Shown here piece by piece: positions 9,658-21,600 of a DNA stretch of 28,265 nt (its first letter is position 1; each line of letters starts with the position of its first letter). The stretch spans positions 1 to 28,265 of the forward strand of contig ATSW01015152.1 of NCBI GenBank assembly GCA_000444245.1, given 5' to 3'. The notes under the pieces are model-generated. The model did not search any database. It had not been told where the DNA came from and saw only the letters and a list, made by a program, of their open reading frames with translations. This stretch comes from Botryllus schlosseri. Its lineage: Eukaryota > Chordata > Ascidiacea > Stolidobranchia > Styelidae. The position numbers were made by a program, and so were the translations under genes.

Positions 9658-12600
9658 CTATGAAAATATGCATAATGAAGAGAATTCGCCTTTTCAAGGA
9701 ACACCGTCACAATTACGAGCACCTTTATTTTTGGCAAAGGTGGCGAATAGCATAAATATTTCTATATCAGTGGATCTTAACCCTTAGTAACCCTGCCAAC
9801 CCTTACGCCAATCTGCAAGCCTGCGGTCAACCCCAAATTTTCGCCTAGTCACAAAAACAAACGTCTACCGCATGACACGTCGACTGCATTGCAAAAGAAC
9901 ACTGCTGCATAAAATGATTCGAACTTCGGCAACAGTGTTGCGAGCAGACTTGTACAAACTACTGGGTTTTCAAAATCTGCAACTAGAACTCGAATTACAA
10001 CTACTCATTTTTCAAAATCTGCAACTAGAACTAGCAAACTACTCAATTTTCAAAATCCCCACTTAGAACTAGAACTACTCAATTTTCAAAATCCGCAACT
10101 AGAACTAGAAATAGAACTACTCAATTTTCAAAATCCCCACTTAGAACTAGAACTACTCAATTTTCAAAATCAGCATCTAGAACTACAACTACTCAATTTT
10201 CAAAATCAGCATCTAGAACTATAACCAGAGGTGGTCAAAGTAGTCAAAAAAGCTACTCAAGTAGAAGTAGAAGTAGCGACGAAAAAATCTACTCAAGTAC
10301 GAGTAGAAGTACTTATTCAATAAGACATCTAAAACTACTTGAAGTAGAAGTAGAATTGACTGACTTTAAATCTACTCAAGTAAGTAAGTAATTTTGAAAA
10401 CGCAGTCTTAATTCGTTCGCATGGATTGTCAAAAGCTGCGAATTGAGCTATGCGTCGGGTTCAGAGAGCTTGATTCGTATTGATGCATCCCTGCAAGTAT
10501 CAATATTCGACAGAATAAGCATTGTTTCGCATCATAGGATGCAAATTATAGTATTGATATGAAAATGCGATACTAACCCTTTGTTTACTAGAAAACCCCG
10601 TTTTTAGAGAACATCATGGCATGGCGCCCTACCCCATATTATAAGGCCCGAAGTTTAGGCGAAGAGCAATACGTAGAAGTTGTATCGGATACGGTTTCAT
10701 CACTTTGCGCGATTAGTAAACGTTAATAACAAATGTTGCGGATCGTAAAAGTTATATCTAGTCTAGCTTTATTTTCGGTAATTAGATGCATAATTCCTCC
10801 ACTTGCTTTTACGCTTCAACATGTATGTTCTGCAGACAACAGAACAGAAAGTATTTAGAACTCAAGCTATGATATTCGCATTTGAAAGTGAAATACAAAT
10901 ATCAATTCAAAAATGCGGAAAACATATTTCATGTCTTTTGTTCATAACGCTTCAAAGGATATCTGCTAAAACAGGTGTAACGTTCAAAAAAGCTGTATTT
11001 TCCAGATTAGCAAGACACGCATGGGCTGCTAGATTACGATATGATAGGTAATTGCTAGATTGCGAAACGATAGTTCCAAAGGTTTTGGCGGGTCATATTT
11101 ACCGTGATGAAATATTCGATATGGGCGACAATGCGTTGTGAGAGCAACCAAGCAATTCGGTACCTAAATTATATTCACTGATACTGATATGAAAACCTAT
11201 TTGTCACTCCGTCACTAGGCTACTATACGCGAAGCGCAACAAAATTTCTGGGCTTTACTTGACTTTTACGAATATTAAATGTTGGTACTCCGTGAAAACA
11301 GCCCCGAAATTCCTCAGGCTATCTTTCGTATTGGGGGATTAAACTACTTCTACTTGACAAACTGAAAATAGCGAAAAGTAAGCAAGTAGATCACAAAATA
11401 TTACGAAGTAGAAGTAGAGAAAATCAGATCTACTTGAGTAAGTAGGAGAAGTAGAGGGAAACTACTTGAGTACTTCCAAAAAGTAGAAGTACTTCGTTAC
11501 TGACCACCTCTGACTATAACTACTCGAAAGATTAGTTAGTTGACCATCAACCAACTGAATTGGTAGTTTGTACAAGTCTGGTTGAGAGCAAAACCAAAAA
11601 AATATTGTTCTAGATTGAATAAAGTCGTGAATACCTGATAATCTTTTTTAGGCGTCAGTTTCTGTTTGTAGGCATCGAACACGTGCGGTTTCGTGCAAAT
11701 CGGATACTTCTTCTTTGTGATGCGATTGAAGGAACTCGCGGCTTTGTCGGTGCGAAAATCGCAGATGTAAAGATCGTCGCTTTCAAACACTGCCGAGGAA
11801 ATGATTTTGATGAGGAATATCAAACGCGTACCGCCGTACGTGGTAGATTTCTACCTTTCGGCTTTCCTTTACAGTAAGTGTACAGGTCCATGACGCAGCA
11901 CAGGCCTACGACCGCCTCCAACGGCACGATCTCATAAAACGGAGACGCAAACAGCTCGTTGCGGTAAAAAGTGCGAGAGGGCGCGTGGTGAATCTCGTGG
12001 GGTCGTAGGAAGTGGTATCCGTATCCGAACTTGTCACCTCTAAAGAGATTTAGGACTCGAGTAATAAGTAGGGCTAATTGCTCAAATCCGAGTGTTGATA
12101 AAAATGATTCGAGTCAATTAGTACGAGTCTGTTTTTTCAGTACTGAAACTCTTTTATCGCTGGGAAATATAGTTACGACACTTTCTCTTAAACATGGAAG
12201 AACTCGATTAACTTAGTAATAGTCTTCCACTTTTTGAATACCAGTAATTAGCGCGTCACAACAGTAAGACGCTAAGTGTCCCAATACCTGCTTTTCACAA
12301 TAACACAAATTCATAAAATACGTTCAATTTGTTGACCGTAATATGGCTTAGAGATCTGAAACGAAGCTGTAATTTGATAACTAATATACAAGAAATAGCG
12401 TTTCCTTGAACGCGTGATGCTTTGTGCATCGCGTTTGTAATGATATGCTACCTGGGTGTTGAGGTTTTGAGGGAAGAAAGTGGTACAACGACAATGACCT
12501 TTCATAAGATATTGAAAACGTGCAGGGTTCGGATTCGAGTGTACGAATCGCTATGCCTGGCATTAGTAATCGAGACAACTTCAGATTTGAATTTGTGGGA

Positions 12601-15600
12601 CCGGACAAACTTACCTTTCGTCGGTCCAAAGCTGTTCGATTCGGAATATCTTCAAGTTTTCGGCCGAAATATTTGCTGCGTTACGGTGCGACCCTCGTGA
12701 CGACGACGAGTTGCTGCCGTGACTCAACCGGTGATCCTTTGTCAGATAAACACAGTCGCCTGTGAGAGAACGTTTTATTGTCAGTCAATATTTGGTTCGA
12801 GCGGCAGAAGCGTAATGTCTGCAAAGCGGCAAAAATGATTGTCAACATCCACAATTCCGGATATTCAAAATGTATACTTTGCAAATTCATTTCGGAGAGT
12901 CGGGGTAGTAGTTACGTGTCCCCCTCATAGTGGTGTCCGAGCTGCGATTTTAGATGCGGCAAAAAAGTAGGGCCCATCGTGACCTTCTCGAGCGTATGGA
13001 TTAATATCTAGCCGGTTACCAACTGCAGCATGCTGCAATTAGTATTGTTACAAATCCGAGATGTCTCCACTACTATTGATAAAGATCGAGTTTTAGTTGC
13101 TCACGCCAATCAAAATTTTCAAAACAGCCAGTTCTTTATAGCACAAGCATTTCAATATCAGGACAACATGTAATCGCAAGTCCGGCATTTCATATTTGTA
13201 AAAATGAAGAGCTTCTTGGAGGTACAGAACTTCAATAAACAATTGACTAGCATATTCATATTGAAATGAACCCGAATATTTTCGGCTGACACTTGTCAGG
13301 GGTAATCGTCAGCAACTCGTAGAGAAATGGAAAAGAACATCGTATCTCAACTATCATATCACAATATAAGACCAGCATGAAATTTCGAAAACGAGAGAGT
13401 TCAATGTACTATTTTTAGATGGTACACGTACTCTTTTTGTTGACATCTGTCGTCATATTTTGTGATACGATTGTTGATATACGATGTTCTTTTCCAATTC
13501 TCTACTAGTTGCTGGCGATTACCCCTGACGAGCGTCAGCCGAAAATATTCGGGTTCATTTCAATATGAATATACTATTCAATTTATATAAATGAATTGAA
13601 AGGTGCCAGGAAGTGAACTTTTTGTGAGGAAAGTAATGCAAATAATATCAATTTTAAACAAAAAAAGTACAGATGTCCAGATATTACGCTAGAGAATCAA
13701 TGTGTAATATAACTACTGACAGTTTACCGACGTTGCGTACAATCGATCAACGGCCACTTCTACCACAGGAAAACATCTCAAAGTAAACAAATCACCGTCA
13801 CAACATCCAATAGATCCAACCCGACGATAACACAGTTACATTTACCTTGTTTCACGAGCAGATCGTCTCGCAGCAAAGTCAAATAATACGTGTGCCCCGG
13901 CGGTGTACTAGGTGGCGGCGGAACCACCTTCACTTCTCTCGGGACTGGACGCGGCTCGCACTCCTCGCAAAGGTAGTGATCGGTCTCGTCCGGGTCGACC
14001 CCGATACAGTCGCAATGCTGCCAAACCTGGCAAGGCAACTCAGTTAACAGTGTGTATTTGGCATTTAGAAACATAATAACTATCATTAGCATGAAAGCGA
14101 TGCAACAATATTGTATTGTATTGTATTGCATTTCTGATGCAACAACTACTATTCATATGATAGTGATGCAACAATATTGCAGTAATAAATTCAAGAATTA
14201 ATATTTACCTGAATGCGAGAATGAATTGTGGTGTACGCCACTTGGTGAATTTAGCGTTCGAAACGTAACAACTATTATTATTTATATCAAAACGATGCAA
14301 CACGCAACAATATTGGATTATTAAATTCGAAAATTTATGTTTTTGAATTATTATATTCAAAAATTAATGTATCCCTGAATATGAGCGTGAATTGTGTTGT
14401 ACAGCACTTGATGAATTTAGCATTATAAATGTAATAGCTATTAGTTATATTATTTAAAATCAATGCATCAACATTGTAATAATAAATTCCATGAGCCTAA
14501 ATTGGGATATACGGTACTTGGTATCTATGTATTAATATATTTTGGTTAGGGGTTAGGATTACGGGCAGAATTCACCGGTATCCTTTCAACTCACGTAGCA
14601 CTTCTCGCACTGCACCATCAGCCCCTCGTCGCGGTAGATCTGGCAGATGCACCGGATGTGGTCTTCGTTTCGACGATGAGCGTTGTCGGAGTCATCCCAG
14701 TCCGCGTCGGACGCCTCGGAGTATTCGGTCGGCTGGGGGCATTGAAAATTTGGATTGAAAATTTTGCAATTTTCTCGAGAAAGATTTAGAGATTCAATAA
14801 AAATAAAGCAAGATAGAATTAAAGGCAGATTTGCTGATTCAGTAAAGAAATACTTGCGCTTTTTCGTGATGGTCAAGTGGACCAAGCCTACTAGCACATT
14901 ACTCAGATAGTTATCCTTGTAGACTACTTCGTTTTGAGTTTTTAGGCAAAACTAGGCCTAGAATATTAAACTTTCGAGTTGTTCAGAATTCACTACTTTA
15001 ACTTGTACCGCAGTAAAAATTTACGTCATTTCTTTTATTTTTACACCTCGAGTACCAAAGATGACTACAGTGGTGTCACGTTTTTGCATGTCAGCCAGCA
15101 CAGTATATTGCGATTGTTCATTTTGAGTTTTTCAGAAACATATATGATTATATGTTATATATATACAAGATGGAATTACTGGAATATTTTGCAAAGTCTA
15201 TCGTGATCGATAGTAACAGACGTCGTAGTATCTGCCGAGAGCTCAAAGATTCGCAGCAAAGTCAACGTTCGCGAAATTCAAAATCCGAAACAGACCAATC
15301 ACCTTTTCTTGTCCGTTGATACGCATCATTGCATCTCCGCGCGCCAAAGCGTACGCTTTTTTCAGCCGAAGCACGTCTTTCCCGAGAGTAGACTTCTTCC
15401 CGTGATATTTCTGAAACGACATGTAACACATTAATAAATCCGCGTCAAACATGATACTTCCGTAATAGCGTGTAGCATTGATAGATCCGCCTCTAAAAGA
15501 GCTGATAACGAAACTCACCTCGGCGTTCTTGAGCACTCGCTGCACGTCATTGTCGAAAGACTCGATGCTCTTATATTGGTTGGACACGATGTTGTGTTCT

Positions 15601-18600
15601 ATAATGCTGAGGTCGATCGGGTCGGAGATACGCTCGTAATACTCTGGATTCCTGCGGGACAAAGACACCGTAACCGAGTGCTACTTTTGGCCAGAGGGGG
15701 TCATTACTGTGTCTATGATTTCAATTTTACTGAGCATACCGAACGCGAAAATGTTTGATCGCTTCATCATAAACCAAATATTTGTGCGAAATTTTGCCAT
15801 AAATGACTCTCATGGTTTTTGAAAAAGCCAACCTTCAGATCTATATTTTGGTACTTTTTGTTTGGCCTTGCTAGGTATACAATGATTTGAGTTGCAGAAC
15901 TTCACAGCACACTTTAAAAAAAAGAACTAAAATTTCAAAATTCATCCAAGATGAGTTGCACATAATCCTTCAAACTATAGCAACATGTAGGACTGTCCCA
16001 TTACTTCCTAAAACAGGCGTTACATCGTAAAGGGGCATCATAATTTTGAGGTACTGTGTTTGGCGTGTCGGAGCACTATTTTTTGTCAAATCCAAATTCT
16101 GTAGGCTATAACTACAATATGTGTAACATCTTGTTTACAGCATAGCGACACCTAGCAGCGGTGAAAATTTGTTCAGTTATTGGTGACGACAACATGCAAC
16201 AATAGCTTTACGTTGAAGGACACACTAAAACTACACGCTTTCAAGTTGGGGTGCGATAAGAACTGGGTTTAACAAGGCTTAAAATTCACGTACTTCTTTT
16301 TTGATGGCAAATTCATGAACGGGATCGCGACCGACACTCCGTTTTGATCCTTGCAAGTGGCTATCGCCGTGTACATCTCAGTGAGTGCCGATTCCAATTT
16401 TTGTTTGTCCTGCGCAAAAACCGAAAACACGAGTGATCGTAAACTCTCACATCCGAGTGTTAAGATTCTTACCTCTTTGCTTTGCTGGACCTTTTTCGTT
16501 CGAGACTTCTGCCGCGGCTTACGTGCCGAAGCGTCGCCTGCAACGAAAAGAATTAAATTACCAATGGAACAAGGGCTAGGTCGCTAGAAGCAACAAAAAA
16601 TGATCAAGATATCATTCCATATACAATACTGTATTATTTCCGGGGAAACAGAATCAAACACATGACCCAAAACCAAGAAAATGACTAACATTATGTAGAT
16701 TTACCTCTCCTTGGCTAAGTCGCGCAAAACCAGTAGAGGCGGTCAGTAACGGAGTACTTCTACCTTTTTCAGAGTGCTCAAGTAGGTTTTGTCTACTTGC
16801 TCCACATAATGTAATGGTTACGTGTTTAGAATACTTGTGCTTCCACCCGATCAGTTTTTTAGGAGATACGTTTGCATCTATTATGTGTTAAATTGTCATC
16901 TATTATGTGTTAAATTGTCATAAGAACCGAGGAAAAAAGCCTCTTTGACGCGGTAACTGAATATAATTTGGAAAATTGCAGCTATTTGTTGCGTCAAAAG
17001 TCCCCTTGCGTTGTCACAAAGATATGTCTTGCAATGTTGAAAGCAGCAGACCGTGATTATGCGGTACGCGGTGCCTGATCCGAATGTACTTTTCAACGCT
17101 ACTCATCTCGGTACTTTCATATTCTACTAACACTTGAAGTGGTTTTAACATGAGCCGAAAACGGCTACCCTTACTAGAAATAGGTAGAAACGCCTCACCC
17201 CCACTCTTCCGATTTTCTTCCTCCTCTCTCCTGCGTACCCGCGACAGATTCCTCAGCAGAAACAGGCGCCGGCCCCGGATCATGTCCATCTCCGGCTTCG
17301 GAATCGGCTTCATTTCGAGCGCGCTAAAATCCTTCACCGTCGCGACATCGTCCTGAAAAACACAAGAGAGATAAATTAGTGACATTCAACTGGGCGGCGT
17401 GGCAGATAACAAACAGACCTCGGACCGGAACGCTTTCAATTTGGGCTGCTTTGGCAATCGCGCTGTTTGAGCGTGGCAGGACAAGTCCAAATCGGACCCC
17501 AAAACGCCGCGATTATGCCCGCCGAAAGAGCCACGACACTTCTCCGCGCCACATCTGTAACCGAGGTGGTAGGGGTCATTAGCTGGACTCGCTATCGTCT
17601 CGCGTAGTCACACCAAAAATTTGCGAACCTCATGGAAACCAAATGGAAACATACCAAGCACATTAGTACCGTATCTCAAGCCTATCTTGTTCGAGTGTAA
17701 TAAAATGCATCAGCAATCCAACTAGTCTTAATGAAGACAATTACGTAGTAACCACTAAATCTCGAGAATGATATAAATTGGTTAAGAGATCGAATAAATT
17801 TCTATTTCTATTGATATTCCTCCGTCAGTTTATTTCCTCTCGGCAGATTTTCAGATTTCGGTTTGAAAACAATTTGAATTGGGAATTATATCACCGTCGT
17901 TTAAGCGAGGCTATCTAAATGAAGTTCACTAAATTTCCAGCTAATTAGAATCACATTTTTTTCATTAATTAGTAATAGATTTATCCATACTTCATTTTTT
18001 AAACAGCCGTAACGGGCATGGGAAAGGCCACAGAGCATTTGAACCTAGTGCCTCGGTTCCCAGTCGTGACAGAATGTTATCACCGCAAACGTTTTCCACG
18101 AACGATAGGGTTTGGCCGGCCGGTGTTTAGAAAGCACTCAATAAAAATGACACCTTCGTGCTTGCAATTATTTTCCGTCTAAGTGGACGCACTTTTGAAG
18201 GGCAAAACATCGACTGCAGCAACTCAGAACCGCTTCCCAACAGTTTCAGGCACTCGGCGTCTAACCCATCATTAATCTCTTGAAAAACGACTCGAGCACG
18301 CTTTGATAATTGTGACAGTCTGTACGAACAGCGACAGTGACGAGAGCCATAAAAGGGCTCCGGTATCACATCTGCATGGCGGGCATCGCAAACAGTGCCG
18401 ATGTTGCCGACTTGCCACAATTGCGATTTGACAAATATTCGTATTGGAAAAAACCCGAATATTTCCAGCAGAAACTCGTCAGGGGTAACAGTCAGCAACT
18501 ATTACAGAAATGAGAATCTAAAAATGGTACATCGAGCTCAAGCGATCTGTTCGAATCGATTATTAGAATTTTCAATATGGTGATGTCATATTTGATATGA

Positions 18601-21600
18601 TAGTTGATATACAGTGATCTTTTTGATTCTCTCCTACTTGCAGTAATTACCTGTGATGAGCGTCAACCTTAAATATTCGGGTGAATTTTAACATGAATAC
18701 ATTATTCAAATGTACACTTGTAATTGCGTAAACATTCGTGACATTACTTCTACTTCTACTTGAGCACAACGATGACCACTTTGACCGCCTCTTCCAGACA
18801 TACGTTATTCAAAACCAAGTTCTTACCGCAAGTTTGCACGCTTATCTCACATTTTCAATATTAATATACCATTCATTCATATAACAGTGCATTCTGGACA
18901 TGACACAATATCAGCCGATCATAACAAAGTCAAAAGAACATCATTTCCTCGCAAAGCAAAGCACACAAGTCTCGATTTCTTACCGGCAATGCTGTTGCGT
19001 GTCTACATCGTAAGCATGAAAGTCGTAATCAAAAGTCAGTTCCTCATTTGCATGGATGCGCCGGCGAGCAAACAACGCGACACGGTACTCGCCGTCGACG
19101 CGCCATTTCCGCATCTCGCAGTTGGGCTCGCAGCTGTAAAAAATTCACGAAAACATTCGAGCCCGCCCATGAAAACGAAGACAGCGCGAAACAGACCTGT
19201 GATTCACAAACCGTCCCAGATTTCCCATACGGTAGCCGTCGATTACGTTCGTGGAGTCCAATTGTACGCAGTACCGACTGCTGTACGCGTGGTACAACTG
19301 GACAAACCGTTTCCGAAACTCTATTTCGCTTACGACTTCGCCGACATACTCCAGGATGAAAGAGCCTGCAAAGTGAAAAACTCGGAATAAGCCGCACTGG
19401 TGATAAAGTCTATCGGTTTCGCATCGTCAAACCGTCTGGAACGCTTTTCGTAGTTCTCAGCCCCCATCCACGTTTCGACGTCTTGAAACGCTCCAAGGAC
19501 TCGCACCACTTCTGCTTTCGTATCGCTTGATTTGAGCATCTGAAAGAGACCGAGCAAAATGATTATCGGGCAGAAAGCTCGCAATCATAATTAGACGGCA
19601 CAAACTAATGTGAGAGAACATCGAGTACCTCACAACACCACTTACAAATCTTGCCAAACGGTGAATAAATCAAATTTAGAAGGGAGCATGGTCAAAATCC
19701 GCAACCATGAATGCCACTCAAGGCCTACGATAAGTATTGTATGCCCCGTACCACCATTAAATCGCTATAGCCAAGTTTCAATAATTAAAAGATTTTTGAA
19801 ATTCCACTGTGACTACGAGTAATTTAGGATTTTACGTATTGCACGCGTTTTGAAGACAGGATGAATGGTGCTTGGTGAAACTAATCAGCAGTGCCACTCA
19901 TGTGTACAAGTATCGCCGAAAACTTCTGCTGAATTAAAACTGGAAGCAGCAATTTCAAGCACATGTCAAAACTACATAAACCAGAAGTAGAGAATAAAGG
20001 CCTGAACAGTACCGTAATTTCCTATGCATCCTTGTCACTTTGTTACAACCCTGAACAGGTCTGACGAAACAAATTACTCTATTACCTACCTAAACAATCT
20101 ATTGGCGATAATGGTCAAAATTTACACAATTTCTGTTCCCGCTTCTCATAATACCAGTAATAATAAAGTCATTGGCGAGATAGCGTAATAACCAACACAT
20201 CAGACATAAGTCAATGTGATGACTATTACCACAAATTGAGTTCCTCCATCGAGCAAGCTATCCTGATATTTGCGGCGAACGGTGACCAATTAAAAAATTT
20301 ACGCTTCATGTGTTGTTTATTTGTGCTGTCACGAGATTGTTAGACCTCCATATCAATAGCAACCTATGTTTGTAGTGCAGTGCAACAGGGCAGTTACAAT
20401 TTTGTCTATCACAAACACATGAAGCATGCGGACTGCGGAGTCAAGCGACACCACCGTGACATCGACTGAATCCTGTAAGCGCACTAGAAAACATTATTAC
20501 CACAGTAAATGCCTAAGTCACGTATGTTTACCTATTTATTTCAGAGCATGGATACGGGACTGATTGTTATGACGAATCGCATTCTGAACACATCACAATG
20601 ACAGATCAATATGACTATAAACCACAAAAGATAATACAACTCTACCTTGGTTTGGTTTAATTTAAACCTAGCAAGATATTGTGTCATTTGGCATTCGCAT
20701 AGTTGCAGACAGGAGACGGAATTTTGTGAGAAGAGTCACATCCATTTGTTTATTGACAATACATCAAAGTTCATATAGGGTGGCCATTTGCGTCAATTCA
20801 GAAACGGCAAATCCAATCGAATGTCAGACACTTGGAAACACGCATAACACAAGAAACATCTAATCAAATACCGATTTGAAGTGTTATGACACAATGACAG
20901 TTATGACGCTAAGGATAGAGGCAAAAACATCAACATTCACTGCAATTCATAGCCCTCGGGATATTTTCTCTCCGAGATGCCACAGAGAAAATAATCCAAT
21001 TAGGAAGCCATCGATTACACGAAGCAGACAGATATAATCGATCTGACACTTTCTAGGCGAACAGCATACACCCGGAGATATTCAACAGATCAACAGATGC
21101 AGGGCCGTTTATGACATAATAACACAGATTTCTGACCGAGGAGAGTTAGGTAAAACAACATCGGTTTTAATCATACCAATTAACGCTACCACTTCTGTGA
21201 AAGTGTGACCGCAAGCACAAAATTTAAACCGCAGAATATTACCAACACGAAAAACATACCGCCTTTTATTCGATACAAATACACCACTAACCTAGCAGTT
21301 CTTTTAGCTTATTAAGCAAATTAGGAAATAATAACATTTTGACATAAATGTTTTGCAACCTTCTAGAAACAAGATAATGATGGTTCCGTATGGTTGAGGC
21401 ATCGGAAACGCAATTCTAAAAGCATTTGTGATGAGGATTAAAACCGCGCTCTGCATTCCATATCGTATGGCATCAGTAGCCAAAAAAGATACATGTTGCC
21501 GAACTCATTTGACACAATGCTGACTACCGCAAAACGAAAACCACAAACTACAATCGCCAGGTAGATGATAATTTCAGCACATATTTTTACCCAAAAGGAG

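Noticed and set aside
9961-10217. CRISPR-like repeat array
   Set aside because: Units differ, there are no unique spacers of constant length, and the context is an animal gene intron.
18127-18498. 123-aa minus-strand frame in line with the ASH1 gene
   Set aside because: It runs partly through fold-back MITE copy 2, has no ASH1-like sequence, and flanking exons join in phase without it.
18887-19390. 167-aa open frame on the plus strand
   Set aside because: Antisense to the SET exons 18984-19133 and 19197-19365; the minus-strand reading is unmistakably SET.
20170-20290. Second SINE copy beginning GCGAGATAGCGTAATAACC
   Set aside because: Similarity to the SINE at 3741 is limited to about 15 bases, with no B-box or shared body.
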